From contig NC_023137.1 in the NCBI RefSeq assembly GCF_000511385.1, forward strand, positions 1,743,001 to 1,807,000: DNA of 64,000 nt, read 5' to 3'. Positions 26,267 to 35,947 of the stretch are shown one piece after another. The notes beneath the pieces were generated by a model that saw only the letters and a program-made list of their open reading frames with translations, ran no database searches and had not been told where the DNA came from. Source of the stretch: Phaeobacter gallaeciensis DSM 26640 (GTDB lineage Bacteria > Pseudomonadota > Alphaproteobacteria > Rhodobacterales > Rhodobacteraceae). Every line of letters starts with the position of its first letter. Position 1 is the first letter of the stretch. Both the position numbers and the translations under genes were made by a program.

Positions 26267-28715
26267 TGGCAAAGACCCTCAACAGATCGGCGGGTTTCAG
26301 CTTCGACAGTCGGCGGGCGGGCAGGGCGGCGGCCAGCGCTGCCGCAACAAGCGCCATCAGCAGCAACTGCAACCAATCCAGTGGGAACAGCGACATCGGC
26401 AAACGCCAGCCAAAGGCCTCGACGTTGACGACGGCCAGAAGCGCCCAGCCCAGCAGCAACCCCAAAGGCAGCGCCAAGAGGGCGGTGAGCCCTGCAAGGA
26501 TCACGCTACGCAGGATTTCATATCTGGCCAACTGTCGGCGCGTCAGCCCCATAGCCCAGATCGGAGCCAATTGCGGCAGGCGCTGGCTCCAGAGTGTCAG
26601 CAGACTTGTCAGCATGGCAAATCCTGCCACGCCAAAGGTCAGAAGGTTCAGCGCCCCTGTTATCACAAAGGTCCGGTCGAAAATCGCCAAGGACTGCGCT
26701 TTGAGCGCACTCTGGTCGATAAAGGAACTCTGCGGCAGACCAAACTCACGATGCAGCGTGGCGCGGATTTCTGCGACCTCAGCAGGGGGCAACCGCAGAC
26801 CAAATCGGCGGTTTTCAATCAATGGACGATGCTCCAGCAGTGTCTCTAGCCCTACAATTGCCTGAGGGTTAGGGTTTCCATAGTCGGAGTAGACCCCGGC
26901 AATCCGCATCCGCCAGTCCGGCGCGATCATCAGCATATCTCCCGGACCCAGATCCGCGCGCCGCGCCAGCTGTTCATTGATCAGTGCGCCAAGCCCCTCG
27001 GCCAGTTGCGCCCAGACCATCGGCTCTGCCTGCAACAGCGGCCAGTTGTCACGATAGGTGGCATCATCCACCACCCCGTAGACCTCCATCGGTGCGCCGA
27101 TACCGTCTGGTCCCACGTAACGCTCGTCACTGTGGCGGATCGGCAGGGTGCGAATACCCCTGTCGGCAAGCCACGGCAGCACGTCTTTGGCCATCTCCTC
27201 CTGCGGCAGCGTCATATACAGTTCAGACGCCAATCGCTGATCCAGCCAGCCCAAGAACGTGAGGCGGAAGCTGGACACCATTGTTCCAACGCCAATATTT
27301 GTCGCCAGCGCCAGCAGCAACGCCATCAGCGCCAGCGACAGACCGGGCAGTTGCGCCCGCATATCCGCCCAGAGCCATAGCGTTACCGGCTTGCGTGCCA
27401 GCTGCACGCCAACCGATGCCAACCGGGACAGCGCCAAAGGCAGCAAAAGCGCGGCCCCCAGCATCAGCCCCGCGAGAAAGGCAAACCCCGCAAGCAGCCC
27501 GTCGAACAGCGCAGGGATCGCTGCCGCGCCCAGCACAAGGAGCGCGCCGGACAAAGCCGAGAGACGATGCCCGCGCAAGGCCTGCTGGCCACGCGCCGCC
27601 GCGGCCGGAGCCGCAAGAATGGGCAGGCGCGACAGGCCGACCCAGCTTTGCGCCCCGGCAAGCGCCATCCCCGCCAGTGCCATCGCCAGGCCGGAAACCA
27701 CCCAGCCGGGGCGCAGTTGCAGGCTGCCGTCCAGCGGCGCGCCATAAAGCCCGGACAGTGTGGCGCCAACACCGGGGAGCAAGGCCGCGGCAATCAGGTA
27801 GCCCAGGATCAACCCCAGCAACGCCGCCAGCAGCGTAATCACCAGAAGTTCTGCAAAAATAAGCCCAACCAGCGTATTAAGCGGCACACCTAAACTGCGC
27901 AGCGTGCGAAACAAGCCCCGCCTCTGTTCGATCCCCAGCGCGATGGTGCCCTGCACGATGAACAACCCCACCGCAAAGGACAACAACCCAAAAGCCGTGA
28001 GATTGAGGTGAAAGCTCCGAGTCAGCTGCGCGGTATCCGCGCCGGTGGAGGCCGTTTGCAGGCGCAGATGAGGGGCAAGTTCTGCCAGTGGGCGCAGGCC
28101 GATGGGTTGCTCATCCAGGATCACCAACCGGCTGATCAAAAACGGCTTTCTCAGAAGGCGCGCGACTGTTGAGATATCGCCGACCACCACCCCACGCGGC
28201 ACCGCCGTGGTGCGTGTCAGAGGTGGCAGGCTGCGCAACAGCAGATCAAGATCACTGTCAGGATGCGCAAACAGATGACCGGGGGCCAGCAGCAGGTCCG
28301 CAGAGGTCAACGTCGTCTGCGCGTTTTCGTCAGAGGAGCTGTCCGTCGCAGCCAGCCGAGCCATCATCGGATGCGACAAGATATCTATCCCAATCATTTC
28401 CAGATCCACCGCGCCCACTTCGGCGGTATTCTCTGTAAGTGTTCCAATTAAAACCGGTGACAGTTGCCAACCTTCACGTCGCAGGGCAACATATTGATCC
28501 AGTTCGATATAACCATCCTGAGGTGTTAGATATGTCTGCCCTGATGGGGAGATACGCGCCGCAGCCTCGGCGTAGCTGGCGCGGGCCTCTGCGTTGATGG
28601 CCTGCACCGCAGACCAGAGCGCCGTGGCGAGGGCGAGGCCGGTCACAAGCATCGCCAGCTGCAGCGGATGCAAGCGCCAATGCGACAGGATCGCCGTGAA
28701 TGTAGCCGTGATCAC
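26256..28715 (-). CDS. FtsX-like ABC transporter permease
   Basis: An 819-residue permease with two FtsX/MacB-type domains. A first N-terminal helix (LAMLVTGLALATALW) and a large periplasmic domain are followed by three helices near residues 245-340. A middle hydrophobic block comes next, then a second periplasmic domain and three C-terminal helices ending in LSKLKPADLLRVFANER. GTG 28715 overlaps the ATPase stop as GTGA and has GAGG 7 nt before it; another GTG at 28730 lacks this. With the upstream ATPase it forms a LolCDE/MacB-like extruder of unknown cargo. Confidence 0.9.
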   Translation of the reverse strand: MITATFTAILSHWRLHPLQLAMLVTGLALATALWSAVQAINAEARASYAEAAARISPSGQTYLTPQDGYIELDQYVALRREGWQLSPVLIGTLTENTAEVGAVDLEMIGIDILSHPMMARLAATDSSSDENAQTTLTSADLLLAPGHLFAHPDSDLDLLLRSLPPLTRTTAVPRGVVVGDISTVARLLRKPFLISRLVILDEQPIGLRPLAELAPHLRLQTASTGADTAQLTRSFHLNLTAFGLLSFAVGLFIVQGTIALGIEQRRGLFRTLRSLGVPLNTLVGLIFAELLVITLLAALLGLILGYLIAAALLPGVGATLSGLYGAPLDGSLQLRPGWVVSGLAMALAGMALAGAQSWVGLSRLPILAAPAAAARGQQALRGHRLSALSGALLVLGAAAIPALFDGLLAGFAFLAGLMLGAALLLPLALSRLASVGVQLARKPVTLWLWADMRAQLPGLSLALMALLLALATNIGVGTMVSSFRLTFLGWLDQRLASELYMTLPQEEMAKDVLPWLADRGIRTLPIRHSDERYVGPDGIGAPMEVYGVVDDATYRDNWPLLQAEPMVWAQLAEGLGALINEQLARRADLGPGDMLMIAPDWRMRIAGVYSDYGNPNPQAIVGLETLLEHRPLIENRRFGLRLPPAEVAEIRATLHREFGLPQSSFIDQSALKAQSLAIFDRTFVITGALNLLTFGVAGFAMLTSLLTLWSQRLPQLAPIWAMGLTRRQLARYEILRSVILAGLTALLALPLGLLLGWALLAVVNVEAFGWRLPMSLFPLDWLQLLLMALVAAALAAALPARRLSKLKPADLLRVFANER

Positions 28716-29422
28716 GCCTTGCCCTCGCACAGGATCCCATCCGGCGAATTCCTCTCATAGAGGCTGTCACCATCAAGGCGCCCGTTGCTAAGATGACGCT
28801 GCTGATCAAGCTGTGAGGCAATGGCCTGCGAATGAGTCACCAGCAGCAGCGCGGCACCGGTTTCGCGCACCAGATCCAGCATGAGCGCCATCACCGAAGC
28901 ACTTGAACCTTCGTCCAGATTTCCCGTTGGTTCATCCGCAAGAAGCAACTTTGGTCGCATAGCCAGCGCACGCGCGATGGCAACACGCTGTTGTTGTCCG
29001 CCGGAGAGCTGCTCGGGATATCGCCCCTGAAGTTCCGCCAGCCCAAGTCGCTCGGTCAGTGCTTTTATCCAAACCGGATCAACACGCCCGGCCAATCGAG
29101 CATGAAGGCTGATATTCTGCGCCACGGTCAGGGCCGGGACCAGATTGAACTGCTGAAACACCAATGAGACCTGCTGACGCCTGAGGGCGGCACGTCCTGC
29201 ATCATCCAACCCCTCAAGAGAGATGCCATCCACCATTATCCGCCCGCTGTCGGACTGATCCAAAGCGGCTGCCAGATGGAGCAGTGTACTTTTGCCAGAG
29301 CCGCTGTCCCCGGTCAGTGCCAGGCTGCACCCGGCTGCCAGATGCAGCGATACCCCATTCAGAACCGGGATATCGCCGGACGGGCCTTGATAGGACTTGT
29401 GGACGTCCTCAATGATGAGCAT
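28712..29422 (-). CDS. ABC transporter ATP-binding protein (LolD/MacB type)
   Basis: A 236-residue ATPase of the LolD/MacB branch. Walker A is [10 protein letters not shown]-loop [12 protein letters not shown], signature [15 protein letters not shown] and Walker [13 protein letters not shown]. The EPTGNLD form is typical of this branch. ATG 29422 begins the conserved [10 protein letters not shown] strand; the 34 codons upstream are spurious. It is the first gene of the ABC-FtsX-AttH operon. Confidence 0.93.
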   Translation of the reverse strand: MLIIEDVHKSYQGPSGDIPVLNGVSLHLAAGCSLALTGDSGSGKSTLLHLAAALDQSDSGRIMVDGISLEGLDDAGRAALRRQQVSLVFQQFNLVPALTVAQNISLHARLAGRVDPVWIKALTERLGLAELQGRYPEQLSGGQQQRVAIARALAMRPKLLLADEPTGNLDEGSSASVMALMLDLVRETGAALLLVTHSQAIASQLDQQRHLSNGRLDGDSLYERNSPDGILCEGKA

Positions 29423-29609
29423 CACTTCGCAACCTTTTGACAATAAACTAGTTTTATATGTCTCACGTTTTACGCAACCCCGAGCCGCAGCAACCTGCCA
29501 CTGGCATGCAATGCGCCAGCACACTGCACAGCATTGACCCGAAGGGATCTAGCCCCCATTTGAGCGATGCCCATTTCATTTTACCGGGCCGCTTAAATCA
29601 GGTTTTGCC

Positions 29610-29990
29610 ATGTCGCTGCTCTCATCGCCATCCCGTCACTTCCGTGAAATTGTCGCACTGACGATGCTCGTGTTCTGTCTGGGCCAGCCCGCTCTGGCAG
29701 GGTCTGGAAATGCCGATCGTGAGGCGCTGTGCCGCAGCCGGGCCGAGGCCTATGCCGGGGCGCCCAGCAGCAAGGCATCCAACCATCTGAGACTGGGCAA
29801 TGATCGCGTCGGGATCACATTCTCCGGCACCGCCCGTATTGGCATCAGCGTGCAGGATGGCAAGGTCCGCAGCGCCGGTTCCCGTCGCGGCTCAGAGGCC
29901 GAGGATCGCGACGATTATTTCAATACCCCAGAGGCGCGCCGCAAACGACTGGTCAAGCAGCACTATCGCGATTGCATGTCCCAGCGCTGA
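29610..29990 (+). CDS. Secreted hypothetical protein
   Basis: A 126-residue protein with a signal peptide (VALTMLVFCLGQPALAG, cleaved near residue 31). The mature part has two Cys residues, one near each end (EALCRSRAEAY and YRDCMSQR), which could form a disulfide. The middle is hydrophilic and the C-terminal third is Arg/Lys-rich. I recognise no family. It is divergent from the ABC operon and precedes the K+ channel gene by 96 bp. Confidence 0.75.
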   Translation: MSLLSSPSRHFREIVALTMLVFCLGQPALAGSGNADREALCRSRAEAYAGAPSSKASNHLRLGNDRVGITFSGTARIGISVQDGKVRSAGSRRGSEAEDRDDYFNTPEARRKRLVKQHYRDCMSQR

Positions 29991-30086
29991 TTGAATAGAC
30001 TGCGCGAAACCGGGATCCTGACCGATCCGGTCGCAAGAGATGCGGGCGCTGACCGCACGAAACCCGGCGCATGAGGGGCAGGCGGC

Positions 30087-30536
30087 ATGACACTCATTCA
30101 ACAGCTGCTGATGGGCAGCTTGTACCTTGGTATCTGTCTGGTGGTCGAAGCCGGATTGCTTGTCTTTTGCATCCACATATTACGCGAACGGCTGGGTATT
30201 CTACAGCGCGGGCAACGGTTCTTGCAAATCTGCGTTGTACTTGCAGTGGCGATTGGTCTGATCGTCTTTGCACACACTTTGCAGGTCTGGATCTGGGCCA
30301 CGGCATTGGTTTTTTCTGGCGCTATAGGTGATTGGAATACCGCGATTTATTTTTCACTCGCCACGTATACGACGTTGGGCTACGGCGACATCGTTCTGGG
30401 CGAGGAAATGCGGATATTTGCAGCCTTTGGGGCTGTAACAGGGCTTTTTGCCTTTGGCATGAGCACGGCTTTTCTGGTCGCTGCCCTGCGTGAGGTTTTC
30501 CTTCTGGAAGAAACTGCGCCCGTGAAAGAACGCTAA
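30087..30536 (+). CDS. Two-pore-helix-type potassium channel (Ion_trans_2)
   Basis: A 149-residue membrane protein with the K+ selectivity filter TTLGYGD at about residue 93. Two hydrophobic segments precede the filter, a pore helix (AIYFSLATY) leads into it, and one helix follows it (FGAVTGLFAFGMSTAFLVAAL). No cytoplasmic TrkA/RCK domain is fused. Relatives are small KcsA-like channels that set membrane potential or osmotic response. It is probably monocistronic and convergent with cls. Confidence 0.85.
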   Translation: MTLIQQLLMGSLYLGICLVVEAGLLVFCIHILRERLGILQRGQRFLQICVVLAVAIGLIVFAHTLQVWIWATALVFSGAIGDWNTAIYFSLATYTTLGYGDIVLGEEMRIFAAFGAVTGLFAFGMSTAFLVAALREVFLLEETAPVKER

Positions 30537-30555
30537 GACGACGTCGCGAACAGAC

Positions 30556-31974
30556 CTACAGAACAGGAGCCAACAAGCGAGCAACCGGCGCGCCAAAACG
30601 AATAGTTAGAGGTTGTGCCTCCAAATCCGTAGTCAAAAGATGCGCAGACGCCATGTCCTGTTCCAGCATATCGGCCACCTGGTTTGCGGTCTCGCCATCA
30701 AAACACAGCGCCATACTCTCAAAATTCAACCGAAACGACCGATTGTCCAGGTTCATCGTACCCACTGCCGCAATGCTGTCATCCACTACAAACACCTTCT
30801 GGTGAAGAAAACCCGCCTGATAGCGATAGATACTGATGCCAACATCACGCAAGTCGTCGAAATACGCATAGGCAGCCAACCACGGGGCATAGTGATCCGC
30901 GGTCTCCGGCAACAGTATGCGCACATCGACGCCGCGCAGGGCGGCATTTTTCAGTGCAGCTACAACGTCTTGATCCGGTACGAAGTATGGTGAGGACAGC
31001 CAGATTCGAGACTGTGCGGCGGCAATCGCAGAGAAATACAGGGTTGAGCCGTTGACGGTGCTGTCGCCGGGGCCTGTTTCGATCACCAGCGCGGGTTTCC
31101 CGTCATCTGCCACTGGCGCGCACTCCCACGTCAGCAGGTCTAGGATCGGATCTTCGGTAAGCCAGAACCAGTCTTCAGCATAACCGAGCTGCAATTGCTG
31201 TACCTCGGGGCCTTCGAGCCTCACCTGCGTATCGCGCCAGTCGCCAAATTTTGGATCGCGCCCCATATACTCATCGCCAATATTCATCCCCCCGGTAAAG
31301 CCGACGCGACCATCGACAATCACTGTCTTGCGGTGATTTCGAAAATTGAGGTGAAAGCGATGTTTGGGGCCGGGCCGGGTGCTTGGATCAACCTGATTGA
31401 CCCCCGCCGCGTCCAGATCCGCACGGTATTGATGCGAAAGCCCGTGACTGCCAACCGCATCGGTCATAAACCAAACGGCCACCCCGCGCCCACGCGCACT
31501 GATGAGCGCAGATTTGAGCCGCTGGCCAATCTGATCGTCCCGCACGATGTAGAAATGAACCAGCACATAATCTTCGGCTGCATCAATGGCTTCAATAATC
31601 GCATCGCTGATGTCGCGGCCATTGACCAGCAACTCAAAGCTATTGCCCCGACAGACCGGATATCCGGCGAGCCGTTCAAAGGGTGCCTGATTTACCGCCA
31701 GTTGATCCCGATCTTGGGTATAGCGGGTGGAATAGACGCGCAGCGCGTTCAGCACCCGTTCCGCCTCGCGCCGTGTCGCGCGGTAACGGGAGAATTTACG
31801 CTGCCCGAAGAAGAGATAGAGTGGCAGCGCCAGAAGCGGTGCAGACAGCAAAAACACCACCCAGCCAATAGCCCCCTGCGGCGTGCGGGCAGTGCGTGCC
31901 GCCTTAAGAGAGGCAAGCCCCGCAAGCCCCCACATCAACAGCAGCGCAGATGTGCTTATCACGACCTCAACCAT
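30556..31974 (-). CDS. cls: Cardiolipin synthase (PLD family)
   Basis: A 472-residue protein with two N-terminal membrane helices and two phospholipase D motifs. The first is HRKTVIVDG followed by GGMNIGDEY; the second is HQKVFVVDD followed by GTMNLDNRS. Cls joins phosphatidylglycerol units into cardiolipin at the inner membrane. The length is normal. ATG 31974 has GAAGGGG 7 nt upstream; a GTG one codon earlier is possible. It is monocistronic. Confidence 0.93.
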   Translation of the reverse strand: MVEVVISTSALLLMWGLAGLASLKAARTARTPQGAIGWVVFLLSAPLLALPLYLFFGQRKFSRYRATRREAERVLNALRVYSTRYTQDRDQLAVNQAPFERLAGYPVCRGNSFELLVNGRDISDAIIEAIDAAEDYVLVHFYIVRDDQIGQRLKSALISARGRGVAVWFMTDAVGSHGLSHQYRADLDAAGVNQVDPSTRPGPKHRFHLNFRNHRKTVIVDGRVGFTGGMNIGDEYMGRDPKFGDWRDTQVRLEGPEVQQLQLGYAEDWFWLTEDPILDLLTWECAPVADDGKPALVIETGPGDSTVNGSTLYFSAIAAAQSRIWLSSPYFVPDQDVVAALKNAALRGVDVRILLPETADHYAPWLAAYAYFDDLRDVGISIYRYQAGFLHQKVFVVDDSIAAVGTMNLDNRSFRLNFESMALCFDGETANQVADMLEQDMASAHLLTTDLEAQPLTIRFGAPVARLLAPVL

Positions 31975-32088
31975 CACAGCGCCCCTTCGTGGCTCATCTC
32001 GATTTCGACCCTACATTCGGTAGGCGCCTTTGACTATATCTCCCTGAAAGGGCTGGTTTTTCGAACCAAGCTATGAGACCTTTTTCCC

Positions 32089-32952
32089 ATGAGCATCCGT
32101 CCCTATGTCAAGCCCGGCGCCTATGCGTTGTATCTGGCCGCCAAGCGGTTCAACGATAAGAATGGCTGGGTGCTGAGCAGCCACATTGCCATGTCGCTGA
32201 TGCTGGCCCTGTTTCCGTTCATCCTGTTTACCGTCGCACTCACCGGTGCGGTGGCGGGGGCGTTTTCTGACGGGATTGATCTGAAGAATCTGGTCGAACT
32301 GGTCTTTGGCTCCTGGCCAGACAGCGTCTCTGATCCGATTGTGCGCGAGGTGTATTCCGTCCTTGCAACCTCTTCGACAGGGGTGGTGACATTGGGGGGT
32401 GTGATTGCGATCTACTTTGCCTCAAACGGGGTGGATGCGGTGCGGCTGGCGATGGTTCAAGCCTATCATGAGCGGGACCACAGGCCATTCTGGAAAACCC
32501 GAGGCCTGTGCATCGGTCTGGTGATCCTTGGCGGTGCCGGCATCATGGCGGCAGCCGTGTTTGAGTTGATCCTACCGCTATATGCGCGCCATCTTGCCAG
32601 CTTCTTCCCGCAGGTGCCCCTTGCCCGCAATTGGGAAAGCGGTCTGAATGGCATATTGGTCGCCCTCATTCCGTTGATTGCTGTTTGCGCCTTTCACATG
32701 CTGCTACCGGCCAAACGCCACCGCTTCACGCAAGTGCTGCCCGGCGTGATCTTGACGGTGGTCCTGTGGTGGGCGGCAGGGCTGGCCTTCGCCATCTATA
32801 TCAGCAGTTTCGCATCGTATTCTGCGACTTACGCTGGGCTCGCGGGGGCAATGGCGGCGCTTATTTTTCTCTACCTCAACTCTGCCATTCTAATCCTCGG
32901 GGCGGAGCTGAACGGCGTGCTGCTGCACCCCACCTCAAAAACCAAGGCCTGA
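32089..32952 (+). CDS. YihY/UPF0761 family inner-membrane protein
   Basis: A 287-residue protein with about six membrane segments, matching the YihY (formerly BrkB) family. HIAMSLMLALFPFILF early, FASNGVDAVRLAMVQAYHERD near residue 115 and the late YSATYAGLAGAMAALIFLYL region are typical. The biochemical role of the family is unsettled. RNase BN is a misassignment in older annotation. It is divergent from cls and probably monocistronic. Confidence 0.9.
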   Translation: MSIRPYVKPGAYALYLAAKRFNDKNGWVLSSHIAMSLMLALFPFILFTVALTGAVAGAFSDGIDLKNLVELVFGSWPDSVSDPIVREVYSVLATSSTGVVTLGGVIAIYFASNGVDAVRLAMVQAYHERDHRPFWKTRGLCIGLVILGGAGIMAAAVFELILPLYARHLASFFPQVPLARNWESGLNGILVALIPLIAVCAFHMLLPAKRHRFTQVLPGVILTVVLWWAAGLAFAIYISSFASYSATYAGLAGAMAALIFLYLNSAILILGAELNGVLLHPTSKTKA

Positions 32953-33116
32953 AGGCATCAGGGCTTGAGGGGCGAAATCTGCGGCATTGCGCGAAATTGT
33001 TTCGCAAATTGCAACAATAAGGCAGTCTTGCCACAATTGGGTCACGATCACGGCCCAGTGATCGATCTATCCTCAGATCATACCAGCCACGACAGCTCAT
33101 ATGGTATGAGGATCAG

Positions 33117-33308
33117 ATGCGTCTTTTGCAAAACAAATTTCCGACCCGCCCCTTGATCCAGCGCTTGCTTGCGCGCCGCATCGGGGGCAAGCCGTCCACG
33201 CGTATGGACATGCCTCGTGTGACCCTGCGTGCTGAAGGCACTTCGCTGGAAACGCTCGCCCTGCAGACAATGGCGCTCCGCTCCTTTGGCAATACGGCGC
33301 CGCGCTGA
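33117..33308 (+). CDS. Small basic hypothetical protein
   Basis: A 63-residue Arg/Leu-rich frame beginning MRLLQNKF. GAGG lies 5 nt before the ATG. Several antisense frames overlap, and no family is recognised. The reasonable ribosome site and a stand-alone position 165 bp after the YihY gene support it weakly. Confidence 0.35.
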   Translation: MRLLQNKFPTRPLIQRLLARRIGGKPSTRMDMPRVTLRAEGTSLETLALQTMALRSFGNTAPR

Positions 33309-33363
33309 TCTGAACACAATCGGGCAGGGGCCAACACCCCACCCGAAACACGTCTAACTGCCG

Positions 33364-34119
33364 TTAGTCTTCCGCAGTTTCTGATGCATCGCCGCGAAAA
33401 CCTGTGGCAACCACGAATTTCTCGGAGCTATCGGACCGGGAGGAGGGCGGTTTGACATGGTAGACTTTGGTGAATTTCTGCTTCAGCAGTTTCTGCAACT
33501 CGCCCTCCGCGCCGCCGGCCAGGACTTTGGCAACGAAGGTCCCGCCGTCCTCCAGCACGTCGAAGGCAAAGTAAGCTGCCGTCTCGCAGAGGGAGATGAT
33601 CCGCAAATGGTCTGTCTGTTTGTGACCGGAGCTGGCCGCAGCCATATCTGACATCACCACATCTGCCTTACCACCCAGCCATTCCTTGACTTTGTCGTCG
33701 GCGCCGTCATCCATGAAATCCAGTTGATGGAATTCGGCACCGGGCAGCGGCTCCACCTCTTGCAGATCAACACCGATGATACGGCCAACCGCCTTACCCG
33801 GTTTTTCCCCCAAGGCGTTGATCCGCTTGACCGCGACCTGCGCCCAGCCACCCGGCGCACAACCGAGGTCAACCACTCGAGCACCATTGATGAGAAACCG
33901 AAATTTATCGTCGACTTCCATGATCTTGTAAGCCGCGCGCCCACGATAACCTTCGGCCTGTGCACGTTTCACATAAGGGTCGTTTAACTGCCGCTGCAAC
34001 CAGCGGGTTGAGCTGAGCTTGCGCCCACGGGCGGTCTTCACCTTGACCTTCAGATCACGCTGCCCGCGCCCGGAGGTGTTTTTGCCAGTGGGTGTTTTTC
34101 CCGTGGGAGTCTTTGCCAT
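33364..34119 (-). CDS. rlmE: 23S rRNA 2'-O-methyltransferase RlmE (FtsJ/RrmJ)
   Basis: A 251-residue protein carrying RlmE. The SAM-binding motif is [14 protein letters not shown] near residue 85. The catalytic K-D-K-E set is seen in [24 protein letters not shown] and FVAKVLAGG. It methylates U2552 of 23S rRNA. The N-terminus has an extra Lys/Thr/Gly-rich stretch of about 35 residues with a TPTGK repeat, as seen in related Alphaproteobacteria. ATG 34119 is chosen; frames upstream are non-coding. It lies 68 bp behind the Ppx/GppA gene. Confidence 0.93.
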   Translation of the reverse strand: MAKTPTGKTPTGKNTSGRGQRDLKVKVKTARGRKLSSTRWLQRQLNDPYVKRAQAEGYRGRAAYKIMEVDDKFRFLINGARVVDLGCAPGGWAQVAVKRINALGEKPGKAVGRIIGVDLQEVEPLPGAEFHQLDFMDDGADDKVKEWLGGKADVVMSDMAAASSGHKQTDHLRIISLCETAAYFAFDVLEDGGTFVAKVLAGGAEGELQKLLKQKFTKVYHVKPPSSRSDSSEKFVVATGFRGDASETAED

Positions 34120-34187
34120 ATCCGCTGTTCCTTGTCGCCCGAGGTCCCATCTGGACCTGTTGTCGAACGCATCATTTCTCTGGGCCC

Positions 34188-35300
34188 TTAGAACGGCCCG
34201 TCTTCCAACACCCCATCGGCGCTCATCTGTGCATAAAGCAGACCTTCGCGCAGACCCCGGTCTGCCACCGACAGGCGATCTGTTGGCCAGCACCGCAGAA
34301 GCGCCTGCAGAATTGCCGCACCGGACATGATCAGCGCCTGACGGTCCTCGCCAATGCGCGGGTCACTGCGGCGCCCTTGAGGGCCGAGTTCTAGATAAGA
34401 GCGGATCACCTTGTCAATCTGATCGCTGGTCATCCGCAGCCCGTCCACCTTGGTCCGGTCGTACCGTTTCAGCCCCAGATGGGAGGCCGCAACGGTTGTC
34501 ACCGTGCCGGAGGTTCCGACGATCTGAAATCCCTGCCGGGTCTGCTCGTCCTTGTAGGGGGCAAAATCCGCCAGGTTTTCCTCAAAAAACCAGCTCATCA
34601 GCGCAAAGCGCGCGGCATCGTCTTCTACATCATGGAACTGATCGCGCAGTGTTGCCACCCCCAGAGGGACAGAGATCCAGTCCACCACCTTCGCGGCGGG
34701 GAAGGGGCTCTCCGCCGGATGAAACCCTGCATGAAGCCGCATGATCGCCGAAGGACGATCGCGGCGCGGAATAGAAGAAATGTCGATCCAGACCAATTCG
34801 GTAGAGCCACCACCAATATCGACCACCAACAACTGATCCGTTTTGGTGGACACCAATGGCGCACAGGAAATAACCGCCAGACGCGCTTCTTCCTCTGGCT
34901 GGATGATCTCCAGCGTCAGGCCCGTCTCACGGCGCACCTGGCGAATGAACTCGCGCGCGTTCTTGGCACGGCGGCAGGCTTCGGTTGCGACCAGACGCAT
35001 CCGCTTCACACGGTTGCGCTTGAGTTTCTGCTGACAGATCCGAAGCGCCTGAATGGTGCGCGCCATGGACGCGCGCGACAATCGCCCGGTTCGCTCCAAA
35101 CCGGCGCCCAGTTGCACCGACTTTGAGAAGCTGTCCACCACATGAAAGCCGCTGCCCTTGGGTTGGGCAATCAGCATCCGGCAGCTATTTGTTCCCAGAT
35201 CGAGCGCCGCATAGAGCGCATCAGGATCTGGGCGGGCCGGTGCAGGGCTCTCTACCGCTAGGGGAAATGCGCCCGCACCTTTGGAACGCCTGGGCGCCAT
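34188..35300 (-). CDS. Ppx/GppA family phosphatase
   Basis: A 370-residue exopolyphosphatase/pppGpp phosphatase. The actin-like ATPase fold shows [14 protein letters not shown] near residue 32, EEEARLAVI, the [13 protein letters not shown] phosphate loop and [12 protein letters not shown]. No C-terminal HD domain is present, so it is the short form. It hydrolyses polyphosphate or guanosine pentaphosphate, and which one cannot be told from sequence. It is followed by rlmE on the same strand and probably shares its transcript. Confidence 0.9.
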   Translation of the reverse strand: MAPRRSKGAGAFPLAVESPAPARPDPDALYAALDLGTNSCRMLIAQPKGSGFHVVDSFSKSVQLGAGLERTGRLSRASMARTIQALRICQQKLKRNRVKRMRLVATEACRRAKNAREFIRQVRRETGLTLEIIQPEEEARLAVISCAPLVSTKTDQLLVVDIGGGSTELVWIDISSIPRRDRPSAIMRLHAGFHPAESPFPAAKVVDWISVPLGVATLRDQFHDVEDDAARFALMSWFFEENLADFAPYKDEQTRQGFQIVGTSGTVTTVAASHLGLKRYDRTKVDGLRMTSDQIDKVIRSYLELGPQGRRSDPRIGEDRQALIMSGAAILQALLRCWPTDRLSVADRGLREGLLYAQMSADGVLEDGPF

Positions 35301-35624
35301 GATTCACGCCCTCCGATAATCGTGTTGATCCAAGCATATGTGGGCACATCGCTGCGTGCAAGATGGGCCGAGCGTCCCGATGACGATTTGCAATCGCGCG
35401 AATTGACGTTTTTTGAACGGTTTTGAACGCTTTGCCGGTCAAATTCATAAAGCTGTTGAATATTATGAGGGAGCCACGCGGTAGCCAGCGCCGGGCCGTG
35501 TTGTTATCCAGATGCGACCCGGAAAAAGGTCGCTCAGAACCAATGTCAGGTCGAAATCCGACGAACGCGCCCGGCAATGCCACACTAGAAACGCATTTAC
35601 ACAGACGCAAAGGAAGCCAAGGCA
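35301..35624. other. Intergenic region between ppx/gppA and the one-carbon cluster
   Basis: About 320 bp between divergent genes, so it holds two promoters. The segment 35395-35460 is AT-rich (repeated TTTTGAACG and TTGAATATTATG). I see no gene, and no terminator is needed here. Confidence 0.45.
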
Positions 35625-35921
35625 ATGCCCGACGTCACCATCGTATACTGGCGCGACATCCCCGCTCAGATCATCGTCGGCAAAGGCCGTCGTGGGGCAA
35701 AACGCCAATTGGAAGAGCGGTTTGAACAAGCCATCGACCGCGCCGCCATGAAGGTGAACGCCAAGGATGCCGATGCCTATCTCGCAGAGTGGCGCAAGGC
35801 GGCGCCCTACGCGGTGGACGGTGAGCCTGCAGACATCGCAGAGTCCGAGGCCAAGCGTCTGGAAGCGGATTATGATCAGGACCGTCTGAAGACGCTGATC
35901 GCCAACGACGGATGGGCATGA
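35625..35921 (+). CDS. Virulence-factor-domain small protein of the one-carbon cluster
   Basis: A 98-residue protein beginning VTIVYWRDIPAQIIVGK, a sequence style seen in the small 'virulence factor' domain family. In roseobacters it is commonly linked to folate/corrinoid methyl-transfer genes, as here. Its biochemical role is unknown. A part in assembly or activation of the methyltransferases is possible. AAGG precedes the ATG. The next gene begins 26 bp downstream. Confidence 0.8.
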   Translation: MPDVTIVYWRDIPAQIIVGKGRRGAKRQLEERFEQAIDRAAMKVNAKDADAYLAEWRKAAPYAVDGEPADIAESEAKRLEADYDQDRLKTLIANDGWA

Positions 35922-35947
35922 GCCTGACATCTTTATGGGAGGCCACG

